Shown: positions 37,434 to 45,631, numbered from the stretch's first letter. The stretch: 63,840 bases of DNA from Lachnospiraceae bacterium (GCA_017437965.1 JAFRWN010000158.1:1-63840), one strand, 5' to 3'. Made by a program: numbers and translations. Notes: generated from the sequence alone by a model not told the origin.

Positions 37434-37925
37434 TCATTCCCCTTTGTATAGCACCATTATCCTTGTCATTCTCTCGTCCTTCACATGCCATACCCTTGCA
37501 CGCGGCCACGGAAGGCACTGTACATAGTCCCTGTCCTTGTCATCAAGCTTCTTAAGCTTTTCATCAAAGGCTTTCCGGTCTCTCATCATATCAAGCCCGA
37601 AATCACACGGGATATATTCATTATCATCCCCCGATAATTCCTCTCTTACCTGCCTGAAGGAAACCCTGCCGTATTCTCCGATTTCCTTTACATAGCTGAC
37701 CTTTTCCTTCTTTGCAGTTTCCGGAGACCCTGGCAGAATTTTTGCCGTTGCGACAAAATGATCCCACACGGTCTTTGCAACAAGGGTCTGCGAAGCCGGG
37801 AAATCAAGCCTTGACTTTATCTCAGGCACAGTAAAGCCCTTATCTGCAAGATGCCTGATTGCATCCCCATTCGCGAAATCCTGAACAAAACCGGAAAGTG
37901 TCTTTTCGAATATCTTATCATCCAT
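37434..37925 (-). CDS. Hypothetical protein, first gene of MTase-VWA-MoxR operon
   Basis: 163 residues, soluble, charged, no recognised domain. The N-terminal part KTLSGFVQDFANGDAIRHLADKGFTVPEIKSRL looks like a short helix-turn-helix, with FTVPEIKSRLDF as the recognition region. FRQVREELSGDD and DYVQCLPWPRARVW follow. It might be a small DNA-binding regulator of the operon, but this is a guess from helix spacing. It ends 2 nt before the chosen start of the methyltransferase. Confidence 0.6.
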   Translation of the reverse strand: MDDKIFEKTLSGFVQDFANGDAIRHLADKGFTVPEIKSRLDFPASQTLVAKTVWDHFVATAKILPGSPETAKKEKVSYVKEIGEYGRVSFRQVREELSGDDNEYIPCDFGLDMMRDRKAFDEKLKKLDDKDRDYVQCLPWPRARVWHVKDERMTRIMVLYKGE

Positions 37926-37947
37926 ACGGCAGCCTTTTTTACCCTTT

Positions 37948-37978
37948 TTAAAAAGGCAGGAGTATTACCTCCTGCCTT
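37948..37978 (-). terminator. Leader terminator-like hairpin of the MTase-MoxR operon
   Basis: A 10-bp stem AAGGCAGGAG/CTCCTGCCTT, loop GTAATA, then TTT and an A-run, 25 nt ahead of the first start codon and downstream of the promoter at 38006-38034. It may be an attenuator or may block read-through into the operon. Confidence 0.6.
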
Positions 37979-38005
37979 GTAAAAAACAATATGAGATATA
38001 CGTAA

Positions 38006-38034
38006 AGTATATCACTTTGGGTTGTAAAAGTAAA
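38006..38034 (-). promoter_or_regulatory. Candidate promoter for MTase-MoxR operon
   Basis: Minus-strand TTTACT (38034-38029) and TATACT (38011-38006), spacer 17. Confidence 0.5.
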
Positions 38035-38050
38035 TATTATTCTCCGGTCC

Positions 38051-38080
38051 TGTTTGTGTCAAGTATTCGTTGGCACAAAC
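38051..38080. repeat. 23-nt dispersed repeat within an inverted repeat
   Basis: Positions 38051-38073 (containing GTGTCAAGTATTCGTTGG) are identical to 63495-63517. Here it is also part of an inverted repeat GTTTGTG (38052-38058) and CACAAAC (38074-38080); the other copy lacks the right arm. A small dyad AATGAC-C-GTCATT lies at 38085-38097. The rest of the roughly 300-nt gap 37926-38226 holds the promoter and two terminators listed separately. Confidence 0.6.
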
Positions 38081-38165
38081 TTTCAATGACCGTCATTTTA
38101 TTCCTCAGTATCAATACTTTATACTATATAATGCCACCTGGCGTCCTAAAAGTTCATTTTAATTC

Positions 38166-38194
38166 CAAAAAACCCCGCAGTCATCTGCGGGGTT
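38166..38194 (-). terminator. Rho-independent terminator after gene 38227-38760
   Basis: 10-bp stem AACCCCGCAG/CTGCGGGGTT with 4-nt loop, followed on the minus strand by TTTTTT. Confidence 0.9.
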
Positions 38195-38226
38195 AAGGTC
38201 CGTATTATATTTTCATTTGTAGTTCT

Positions 38227-38760
38227 TTATTTTTTATCCTTGAATGTTCCGAATATCTGGTGAAGGATATTACCGTCTGTAAAGCTCTTCAGCATGTTAA
38301 TTACATACTCATCCTCAACCTGATAGATTTCTCCGTCTATGCTGATACCCATCTTTTTGCCGGTAAGGGGATTCGGGTAAAGGATGGACTCAACCTCTTT
38401 TACCGAAATCCATTCATCACCAACTTTTATCGATATATTATTTCCTGAAGACTTCAGATTATCTGTCCGGTTTACATATTTCGTATTATATGTAGCTATT
38501 CCTTCTTCGGCAATCTTCTTATCGGTATCCTTAATTGTTGCAGGGAAGGTCAGACCAAATCTCAGAACTGCAATTGCTATGATCACTACAAGTAAAATTG
38601 TTTTCATCACACCTGTCACAAGCTTAATAACGATCAGAACGGCAATGACCACCACAACTATCAGAAGCAGCTGCTTCACGGTCATTTTTCCGTCAAAAAC
38701 GGTTTTCTCCAGTAAGCCATTCCCAAAAAAGCTTTTTGATTTCTTGATATCAAAATCCAT
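38227..38760 (-). CDS. Small membrane protein, co-regulated with TIR/LRR operon
   Basis: 177 residues. The N-terminal 30 are polar, then there are two close membrane helices (about 28-47 and 52-68: LLLIVVVVIAVLIVIKLV and TILLVVIIAIAVLRFG), then a soluble C-terminal domain of about 100 residues with GDEWISVKEVESILY and GISIDGEIYQVEDEYVINML. The C-terminal part looks like a small beta-rich ligand domain, not recognised. AAGGAGG precedes the ATG. It has its own terminator and a promoter with the same paired-box element as the lipoprotein-LRR-TIR operon upstream, which hints that they act together. Confidence 0.65.
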   Translation of the reverse strand: MDFDIKKSKSFFGNGLLEKTVFDGKMTVKQLLLIVVVVIAVLIVIKLVTGVMKTILLVVIIAIAVLRFGLTFPATIKDTDKKIAEEGIATYNTKYVNRTDNLKSSGNNISIKVGDEWISVKEVESILYPNPLTGKKMGISIDGEIYQVEDEYVINMLKSFTDGNILHQIFGTFKDKK

Positions 38761-38793
38761 AATATTACGCCTCCTTATTTACTTTCATCAGGT

Positions 38794-38828
38794 ATTATGA
38801 CACATACTCCGCACCAAAAGTGCACCAA
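38794..38828 (-). promoter_or_regulatory. Paired TTGGTGC-box promoter, copy 1
   Basis: Minus-strand TTGGTGCACTTTTGGTGCG (38828-38810), two TTTGGTGC boxes with an 11-nt period, then exactly 10 nt, then CATAAT (38799-38794) as -10. The same 19 nt and the same 10-nt distance to a TATAAT recur at 42582-42616. The boxes replace a normal -35, as expected for an activator-dependent promoter. Confidence 0.65.
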
Positions 38829-38852
38829 AAATGTAAATAATTTGTTAAATAA

Positions 38853-39935
38853 CTATTTTTCCATCTTCTTTTTTACTCTTTCATATGCTTTCGCCGCAGA
38901 AGAGTTTCCGGCATTCATGGCTTTTTCGTAGTATTTAAGAGCCTTGACATTATCCGGTTCAATTCCCAGATCATTATTTTCATTTTCGTAAATATATCCG
39001 AGACTGTACAAAGCAACGGCATCTTCTTTTTCCGCCGAAACCTCATAATACGAAATTGCCTTTCCTATCACGCTTTCGGCTCCTACTTCTCTTTCTTTTT
39101 CCAGTTCCACATAGTAGCTTCCCATGAAATTATTTGCATTCACATTTCCTGCCGCTGCTGCTTTTTCATATAAATCCAAGGCCTTTTTGATACTTTCTTC
39201 ACTGCCTTCCTCATAGTAATGTGCAGCCAGCTCATACATAGCGTCTGCCTCTGTAGGTAGTGAAGTTATCTCAACCTGTTTTTCGGCAGATTCCGGCGAA
39301 CTTTCTTTATTGTCTTTATTTTTGAGGAGCATAAAGATCGCGGCAACGCATATTACAGCCATAGCTGCAATAAAAGGAAGAAGCAAGAATCTTGAAGGCT
39401 GTCGGCCTGTTGTATTTTGGGAGTTTTTATCATATACATCCTTTGGTATATTTCCATCCAGAATCTTTTCGGAATACTCCCTCAGGCTTTCAATGCTCTT
39501 CCTTAGCGGCGGTTTTACAGCATCAAGCCAGTGCACCCTTGTCAGATAGTACTCCAATTCACTGCTCATTTCGGCATCCGACAGTTTAAACGGAATCAGT
39601 GTTTTTCCGGAATTGAAGGCAAGTGCCACTTCGTTTGCGACCTGCTTTGACTCATTGGAGCTGTCGGTATAGATAAGTACAAAGAGCCTGCAGCTTTTGA
39701 TTGCATCATGAATTGCGCTGACCCACTCCTGTCCGGGAATAATATCCCTCGGAGCATACCATCATCTGATACCATGCTGTTCAAACTCCGAAACAACAGC
39801 ATCAGCCACATTTTTATTCAAAGAAGAATAACTCAGGAATACATCAATTTTTCCGTCTTTTCCCTCATCATCGTTTTCTTTGTTTCGGAGAGCCTCCTCC
39901 ATATTGTCAACAAAAGAATTTCCCGGTTTCGTCAT
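38853..39935 (-). pseudogene. TIR-transmembrane-Sel1 protein interrupted by an in-frame UGA at a Cys site
   Basis: The reading frame from the ATG at 39935 (AGGAGA upstream; ATGA overlap with the LRR-SLH gene) encodes 360 residues, broken only by TGA at codon 58 (39764-39762). Around it the TIR_2 motif reads GIR-stop-WYAPRDIIPGQEW, where the family normally has Cys before WYAPRD. The TIR continues with the candidate catalytic Glu102 in SKQVANEVALAF. A membrane helix follows (about 193-211) and three or so Sel1-like repeats (YELAAHYYEEG, ALDLYEKAAAAGN, ALKYYEKAMNAGN). No other lesion is present. Either a recent nonsense mutation, an assembly error, or selenocysteine/read-through recoding. If unread, only a TIR-less C-terminal product could be made. 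Confidence 0.8.
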
Positions 39936-42160
39936 CGGTTTCTCCTTATGAATATTATAAAAACAATAATTAAAGCAAGAATAACCGGAAGTATGAACAT
40001 ATACTTTATACTATGTTTTCCGCTATCGGTTTCCTTTTCTTTTGAAGTTTCATTTTTAACGGTTTTCGCTTCATCCTCAAGGGGTTCCGCTTTGTCATCT
40101 ACTGTTACGGATTCGGCTTCACTCTTTTCAGCTTCCTGTCCGTTTTCGGAAGAAAGATTTTCACTCTGTTTTGACTCTGCCTCATCCTTAGCCTGTTCGC
40201 TTTCAACCTCTTTGGGTATCGGAGTGTTTGCATCAGATTCTGATTCTTCCAATTTTGCTGTAGGTGTGATATTTTCCGTAATGGTTTCGGTCTGTCCCGG
40301 AGTTGCTGTCGGAGTGTTCTCTACCGGCGTCGGCGTACTCTCTTTTGGCGTCGGCGTGCCCGCTTTTGGTGTAGGAGTAGTTTTTGCAGGTGCCTGAGTT
40401 ACCTTTGCAGGTGCCTGAGTGGTTTTTGCCTGTTTTGGCTCAGCTTTGTCGGTGATCACAATTTTGGTTTTCGCATCCCCGTTCTCCTCAAGCATTCTTT
40501 TAAGCATATATTCCAGGTCGGCTTTTGTTGCCTTTCCTTTCGGATCCAGGCGCTGCTTACTTTTCGGAGCATTGGGATCTCCCTTGATGTTCATTATGTT
40601 CCATGTGACGGCCCAGGTCATGGCCTCCCATGCATAATAATCTATCTCATAATAATCCGCAAATTCGTCGGTTCTGCCGAAATCAATTGCTCTTTTATAG
40701 TTCTTATATTCCGCATAGCGCATAAGCATGAGCGTCATATCCTGTCTGGAAATATATTCTCCCACTCCGAAATTATCGGAGGAAACATCAGGATAGCCGA
40801 CACATATGGAGTTTTTCTCACCCCAGAGGAGTGCTGCCTCATACCACGAGCCTGCTTTTACATCTTTAAATCTGGATTTTAATCCTTTCACACCGGGTTT
40901 CCCAGCCATCTCATATAAGGTCTGCGCGACAGCCTCCCTTGTGATAAGATCTCCTGTATTCTTCACATCATCGCCCGAGCCCGAGCCCGAACTGGTTTTT
41001 GTCGGGGTGGTATTTACTTTGACGACGTCATCAACGCACAGGAAAAGTAAATTATCTCCGCCTGTGGAAGTTTCTCCGCCATAGTCAAGTGTCCAGGAAT
41101 GGCCGTTACAAACAGCATATTCCGCCTTTTTCTTTCCTTCCTTATAGACTTTTACAAGGAAAGGATTGTCACCGATATTAAGTTTAGTGAATGGATTGGT
41201 AAAAGCCTGCAGAAAATACAGTTGGGGGTTATTTGTAAGATCAAGCGAAGAAATCCGGTTCTGCGCACAATCCAGATATACCAGCTTGGGATTATTTGAA
41301 AGATCCAGCTTCTTGATGCTGTTATAGCTGCAGATAAGCTTCTGAAGCTCCTTATTTTTGCTCACATCTACGCTCGTAGCACCATTAAAGGCACAGTTAT
41401 AGTATTGGAGTCCTGGATTTTTACTGACATCAATGCTTCCGAGCCCCGGATTGTTCCATATGTCCAGTCTTTTCATCTTCGGATTATGGCTCACATCCAG
41501 CTTTTTAAGGTAATTGTTCAGCGCATCCAGATGTGACAGTTCCGGATTTTTACTGAGATCAAGCTCAGTCAGCCCACAATCGCTGCAGATAAGGTGCGAA
41601 AGCTCAGGGTTATGGGTAACATCGATTTTTTTCAAAGGATTCGAGTTACACTCAACATATGCCATCTTGGGATTATTTGCAATATTCAGTTTTGTCAGCT
41701 TACAGTTATAGCAATATACCCACAACAGCTCGGGGTTTGGAGTAAAATCAAGAGAAGTAAAAAGATTGTCCGAGCACCAGACACCACGAAGTTCCTTATT
41801 CTTGCTGAGGTCCATGGTCTCTATCCGGTTTTCGGTACAATACAGACCCTGCAGCGCAGTAAAATATTCAATACCCTTAAGCGACTTGATATTCATCCCG
41901 TCACAATGGATATTGATGGTAAGTTCAATCTCCCGGCTGCTGAGAACACCGTTTCCGTCACGATCATAGTCACTGCCCGAAATAACAGCCCTGAAATTTG
42001 CATCCGGAAAATTCGTTTCATTGATCTCTACAGGCTTGATATCTGCGGCAAGGGCAACATCAAACAAGCCTCCGGCAATAAAAATGCCGCAGACAAAAGC
42101 CAGCACTACTGTAATAATAGCAGACCTGCCAATTGATATCTTATTCTTCCTGTTTCTCAT
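39932..42160 (-). CDS. Internalin-like LRR surface protein with SLH domains and C-terminal anchor
   Basis: 742 residues. A signal peptide (about 1-38, ending VALAA) is followed by an EF-hand-like DYDRDGNGVLSSREI near residue 65. Leucine-rich repeats of the DLSKNPELxxLxCxxN type span about 80-330. S-layer-homology-like segments are at about 405-580 (ITREAVAQTLYEMAG, ISRQDMTLMLMRYAEY, KATKADLEYMLKRML). A Thr/Pro repeat linker with PTPKESTPTP follows, then an acidic Ser/Glu stretch and a C-terminal membrane helix with RRNR. It is exported, cell-wall associated and membrane-anchored. Second gene of the lipoprotein-LRR-TIR operon; coupled to the TIR gene by ATGA. Confidence 0.85.
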   Translation of the reverse strand: MRNRKNKISIGRSAIITVVLAFVCGIFIAGGLFDVALAADIKPVEINETNFPDANFRAVISGSDYDRDGNGVLSSREIELTINIHCDGMNIKSLKGIEYFTALQGLYCTENRIETMDLSKNKELRGVWCSDNLFTSLDFTPNPELLWVYCYNCKLTKLNIANNPKMAYVECNSNPLKKIDVTHNPELSHLICSDCGLTELDLSKNPELSHLDALNNYLKKLDVSHNPKMKRLDIWNNPGLGSIDVSKNPGLQYYNCAFNGATSVDVSKNKELQKLICSYNSIKKLDLSNNPKLVYLDCAQNRISSLDLTNNPQLYFLQAFTNPFTKLNIGDNPFLVKVYKEGKKKAEYAVCNGHSWTLDYGGETSTGGDNLLFLCVDDVVKVNTTPTKTSSGSGSGDDVKNTGDLITREAVAQTLYEMAGKPGVKGLKSRFKDVKAGSWYEAALLWGEKNSICVGYPDVSSDNFGVGEYISRQDMTLMLMRYAEYKNYKRAIDFGRTDEFADYYEIDYYAWEAMTWAVTWNIMNIKGDPNAPKSKQRLDPKGKATKADLEYMLKRMLEENGDAKTKIVITDKAEPKQAKTTQAPAKVTQAPAKTTPTPKAGTPTPKESTPTPVENTPTATPGQTETITENITPTAKLEESESDANTPIPKEVESEQAKDEAESKQSENLSSENGQEAEKSEAESVTVDDKAEPLEDEAKTVKNETSKEKETDSGKHSIKYMFILPVILALIIVFIIFIRRNR

Positions 42161-42205
42161 ATTTCTCTTCTTTCAGTTCTTTGTTACGTAAACTCCTATA
42201 ATCAA

Positions 42206-42517
42206 TTACCCTTCGGCATCCGAAACAACTTCCTTCACATCTTTCTTTGCCTGTGAAAAGCCTTCTTTCATTTCGCCGACCTGTTCTTTTACCTGAGGTG
42301 TAAGCTTTTCGATATTATCCTTTGCTTCCGAAAAGCCTTCTTTCATCTCATCGGTTACCTCTGATATATCATCGATCAGGCTTCCCACTGCCTCAGATAT
42401 GCTGTCACCGTCCGCAAGTGGCGAGCCATATACTCCGCATGCAGAAAAAACCAGCGCTGCCAGACCTGTAATAGCAGCCAGTTCAAGTCCAGTTCTAATT
42501 TTCTTCGTTTTTTTCAT
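42206..42517 (-). CDS. Small lipoprotein-like coiled-coil protein
   Basis: 103 residues: basic N-terminus, hydrophobic segment and LVFSAC at Cys27, a slightly unusual lipobox. The rest is amphipathic helix with an internal duplication: DEMKEGFSEAKDNI and GEMKEGFSQAKKDV, about 28 residues apart. It would be tethered to the outer face of the membrane. First gene of the operon with the LRR-SLH and TIR-Sel1 genes, downstream of a paired-box promoter and a CTGCAGG/CCTGCAG leader hairpin. Confidence 0.7.
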   Translation of the reverse strand: MKKTKKIRTGLELAAITGLAALVFSACGVYGSPLADGDSISEAVGSLIDDISEVTDEMKEGFSEAKDNIEKLTPQVKEQVGEMKEGFSQAKKDVKEVVSDAEG

Positions 42518-42581
42518 AATACAGCTCCGTTCTGCAGGAACATTGCCTGCAGCAATCCCAGTTTGCTTGTTTCGTAGCTAT

Positions 42582-42616
42582 ATTATAAACCGGCCTGCGC
42601 ACCAAAAGTGCACCAA
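42582..42616 (-). promoter_or_regulatory. Paired TTGGTGC-box promoter, copy 2
   Basis: Minus-strand TTGGTGCACTTTTGGTGCG (42616-42598), 10 nt, then a perfect TATAAT (42587-42582). It lies within and just after the last codons of the GNAT gene. The 10-nt spacer sequence differs completely from the copy at 38794-38828, so box sequence and distance are what is conserved. Confidence 0.65.
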
Positions 42617-43350
42617 GCTTCGGTTTCAACCCATGCAGGCTTAAAACCGCTTTTGAGGGCAATTCTCTGCGACTGGATATTGGCTGCAGCGGTACCGTAG
42701 AAGGGAACATCCCCCATCTCAATAATCTTGTTTTTCAGCAAGCTCACAAGATAGGATCCAATACCTCTTGAACGATATTCCGGAAGAACATCTATTCCGA
42801 TCTGTTGCCAGTGAGGCGCATCTTCCGAACAGCCGGCCATCCCCATGATCGTATCTCCGTCACATGCAATGACAACAATCCTGTCAGGCCTTACAGGGCA
42901 CGGTTCAGGGAAAGCAATTGCGTTCGGAAACCTCCGGTCACCATAGAATTTATTGATCTCATCATCATAAAGCCACTTCACTTCACAGCGGTTTTCTATC
43001 TTTATATCACTGTCGGGCAGGAACATATGATGCGTCGGATTCATCTGATAACCATACTTCTTAAGTTCTTCATTCAGTTTCGTAAGATTGTCAAATTCAA
43101 ATAAATGATGACCCTCCACATCTTTTACCAGCCCATGCAGGAATTCATGGAGACATTCATCTGCCATAATGACTGTGTTCATTCCCACTGTCACCATCTG
43201 CATGAATGGTTTACCGGGACTGTAGCTTCTTCTACCCTCATTCAGTGCCGAAGTTACAATAATATTTTCTTTTGCCTGTAAATCAGCCGAAGTACAGTTA
43301 AAGTCAAGTGACAACTGTGCCAAAAGCTTTTCATAATAATCTTTGAACAT
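42583..43350 (-). CDS. GNAT family N-acetyltransferase
   Basis: 255 residues. The C-terminal half (about 150-255) is a GNAT fold: VVIACDGDTIMGMAGCSED, the acetyl-CoA loop IGIDVLPEYRSRGIGSYLV and AAANIQSQRIALKSGF. The N-terminal half resembles the helper domain of similar clostridial acetyltransferases and includes HEFLHGLVKDVEG. The substrate is unknown. Its last codons contain the paired-box promoter of the next operon. Confidence 0.85.
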   Translation of the reverse strand: MFKDYYEKLLAQLSLDFNCTSADLQAKENIIVTSALNEGRRSYSPGKPFMQMVTVGMNTVIMADECLHEFLHGLVKDVEGHHLFEFDNLTKLNEELKKYGYQMNPTHHMFLPDSDIKIENRCEVKWLYDDEINKFYGDRRFPNAIAFPEPCPVRPDRIVVIACDGDTIMGMAGCSEDAPHWQQIGIDVLPEYRSRGIGSYLVSLLKNKIIEMGDVPFYGTAAANIQSQRIALKSGFKPAWVETEAWCTFGAQAGL

Positions 43351-43417
43351 AATCTTCGTCCTTTTCTTGGCCCGTTTAATTTATAAATGTTAGAAGCATC
43401 TTGTTTTGCGTTCTTTT

Positions 43418-43510
43418 TTACAGTGTTCGATATTGCCACATCTGTAGCACAAGCATGACAACAAGGCCGGCAATATATATCTTCTTGGAAATATCATATC
43501 ACTCATATCT
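43418..43510 (-). pseudogene. Remnant of a membrane protein related to gene 46111-46647
   Basis: The minus strand reads YDISKKIYIAGLV then VMLVLQ before a stop at 43420-43418, closely matching YDISKKIYIAGLVCMFVLS of the 178-residue membrane protein at 46111-46647. A TGA codon lies just upstream of the match (43501-43499) and no start is present. The nucleotide match GGCAATATATATCTT is also clear. The rest of the 43351-43699 gap holds the dyad and terminator listed next. Confidence 0.6.
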
Positions 43511-43632
43511 CATTTTCCTTATTGGTTTACCTGATTTATATAATATCACACTCACATTTTATACGCAATGAAATTCTGAAATCCCCGTTTGATAGACAGT
43601 ATCTTGCAGTAAGCCATATCAACCTCCCCTCA

Positions 43633-43681
43633 GATGTTCACGGTGAACATCAAATAAAAACGCAGGCTCTCGGAACCTGCG
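43633..43681 (-). terminator. Terminator after IMPase-family gene, with adjacent dyad
   Basis: Minus-strand stem CGCAGG/CCTGCG (43681-43661, 9-nt loop) followed by TTTTTATTTG. Immediately downstream is a 19-nt dyad GATGTTCAC-G-GTGAACATC (43633-43651), either a second stem or an operator. Confidence 0.7.
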
Positions 43682-43699
43682 CTAATAACATATCATCTG

Positions 43700-44470
43700 T
43701 CAATTTTTAAAACAATCCGGTATTTCTCTTACCCCTCTGGCACTGCATATAACAGATGTCGCGCCTTTGTAAGAAAGTGGATTACCGGAAACATCTGTAA
43801 GTGTACAGCCTGCTTCACTTGCGATCAGCGCAGCAGCTGCATAATCCCAAAGCTGAATTCTCAATTCATAATAGAGACCGCACCTTCCCATAGCTACACA
43901 GCACATATCCCAGGCTGCCGTTCCCGAGCGTCTTAAATCAACGCAAAGAGGAAGCAGTTTTTTGGCTATTTCAAAAGTTTTATCCTGCAGTTCTGTATAA
44001 TATGGAGCCGTACCAAACACAGAAAGGGAATCTGAAAGAGGAAGCTCAGAAGACATTATCCTTTCACCATTCAGATATGCGCCCTGTCCGGTAACGGCAG
44101 TAAACATCATATCGTCATAGGGATTATAAACCACCCCCATGTAAGCCTTGCCATCTTTTAGCAACGCTATAGACACAACAGATGGTCTATAGGCATATAT
44201 GAAATTAGAAGTTCCGTCAATAGGATCCAATACGAAGCAATATCCCTGACTCATCTTATCTGTAAAAACATCCTGTCCGTCCTCTTCTCCGAGAAAGGAT
44301 GCTTCAGGAACTACTTCTTTCAGCTTTTCAATTAAGAAAGCCTGAATCTTCTCATCTGTTTCAGTACAGAAATTGGCGTGGCCTTCTTTTTCCATTACCT
44401 GAGGTCTGACAGCCGTTAGCATGATTTCTCCCGCTTCTCTGGCAATCAGTTTAATTCTCTCAATATCCAT
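43700..44470 (-). CDS. Inositol-1-monophosphatase family protein
   Basis: 256 residues of the Mg-dependent IMPase/SuhB/CysQ phosphatase family. Motifs: FLGEED (metal-binding Glu), VLDPIDGTSNFIY (metal-binding Asp residues) and the late IQLWDYAAAALIASEAG with its catalytic-site Asp. Likely substrates are inositol phosphates or related sugar phosphates or PAP; not resolvable here. A truncated relic of a second copy lies at 45632-45729. Confidence 0.92.
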   Translation of the reverse strand: MDIERIKLIAREAGEIMLTAVRPQVMEKEGHANFCTETDEKIQAFLIEKLKEVVPEASFLGEEDGQDVFTDKMSQGYCFVLDPIDGTSNFIYAYRPSVVSIALLKDGKAYMGVVYNPYDDMMFTAVTGQGAYLNGERIMSSELPLSDSLSVFGTAPYYTELQDKTFEIAKKLLPLCVDLRRSGTAAWDMCCVAMGRCGLYYELRIQLWDYAAAALIASEAGCTLTDVSGNPLSYKGATSVICSARGVREIPDCFKN

Positions 44471-44585
44471 AGGAATCCTCCGGAATTCTTGTCAGTCTGA
44501 TTTTTAATGCCATAAAATTCCCTTGCGTTATTTTTTTCATTTCGTTTTTGCTGCCAAAACCAGATTGAGAAAAATTTTTACGGTA

Positions 44586-45599
44586 TTACCGGCAATACAG
44601 TTCACCGTCAAAAAATTTTTCCTGAAAATCTATCTTTTCAAGTATTTCTTCTTTGGTAAAGCTTTTGTCATCCGGTGCCACGATCCACTTGTCCTCATTG
44701 TCGTTCAGCCTGTGATATACTGCGACGACAGTTCCCGAAAACTCCTCTGTCGGCTTGTCAATGCCAAGCACATAGACATCCTGTTCGGCACCGTCCCCTG
44801 CGATTATTCCCTCCACATAGCCATAATTTACCGGATATACCATATCTTTGACCCTGGGATGTACCGAACCGAGTGGTCTGTCGATTTTACAATCCACACG
44901 TTGTCCGATCACATTGCTGTAATCGGGACTGATTGTTTTTTTATGAAGAACCGCCTCAATAAAATAATGTTTTTGATTTCTCCATTCTCCCTCACTGAAA
45001 CAATCATCAATATGTCTTACCTTCACAAGTTCAAAATCTTCAAAAAGCTTTTTAATGTCTTCACTGTCAACAAAATAATGGGGCACGCCTTTTTCCGGTC
45101 CGTCATTTTTAATGATCACATTTTCATCTACCCTGAAAGCATCCGACTGTGCATAGGTCCATGTCTCTTTTGAACAAAGTGTCAAAAAAATTGTCCCTTC
45201 GGGTTTAAGAACACGTTTAACTTCGGACATAACGCGCTTCATTCCCGGCGTATCGGCATGTCCCATGGCATGCATTGCAAAAATACAGTCAAAAGCACAT
45301 TCCGCGAAAGGAAGTTCCTCCATGTCGGCCTTTCTGCAGGTAACTTCCGCTCCCTGTTCCTTTTGATAAGCCTTTAGAAATGCCAGAGCGTCTTCGGAAA
45401 TATCCGCCGCAGTCACTCTGAAGCCACGCTTTGCAAATAAAATCGCATGTCTTCCAAGCCCGCAACCCAGATCGAGCACACTCCTACGACCTTCCTTATA
45501 CCATTTTTCAGCATAATAATAGCTTTCTTCACAGGGTTCAAGCCAGAAAGCCTTATCATTTACCGCCTTCCAGTCAAACGGAATATAATCCTTCTTCAT
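44586..45599 (-). CDS. SAM methyltransferase fused to an inorganic-pyrophosphatase-like domain
   Basis: 337 residues in two domains. Residues about 35-215 are a class I methyltransferase: VLDLGCGLGRH (41-51), AADIS, ADMEELPFAECAFD and VLKPEGTIFLTL. Residues about 228-337 match small family I-like pyrophosphatase proteins of Firmicutes: VIGQRVDCKIDRPLGSVHP, YPVNYGYVEGIIAGDG, EQDVYVLGIDKP, then HRLNDNEDKWIVAP. The Asp/Glu set needed for metal-pyrophosphate binding appears present. Both domains occur alone elsewhere, so this is an unusual fusion. It might couple a methylation to removal of a diphosphate by-product, but substrates are unknown. ATG start at 45599; an ordinary AAGGAA site lies upstream. 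Confidence 0.8.
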   Translation of the reverse strand: MKKDYIPFDWKAVNDKAFWLEPCEESYYYAEKWYKEGRRSVLDLGCGLGRHAILFAKRGFRVTAADISEDALAFLKAYQKEQGAEVTCRKADMEELPFAECAFDCIFAMHAMGHADTPGMKRVMSEVKRVLKPEGTIFLTLCSKETWTYAQSDAFRVDENVIIKNDGPEKGVPHYFVDSEDIKKLFEDFELVKVRHIDDCFSEGEWRNQKHYFIEAVLHKKTISPDYSNVIGQRVDCKIDRPLGSVHPRVKDMVYPVNYGYVEGIIAGDGAEQDVYVLGIDKPTEEFSGTVVAVYHRLNDNEDKWIVAPDDKSFTKEEILEKIDFQEKFFDGELYCR

Positions 45600-45631
45600 T
45601 ATTTACATTCCTTTCACGACTCAATAAAAGC

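Noticed and set aside
39733..39752. Hairpin after the UGA as a confirmed bacterial SECIS
   Set aside because: Position is plausible, but the loop lacks the expected G and the stem is short; kept only as a possibility in the findings.
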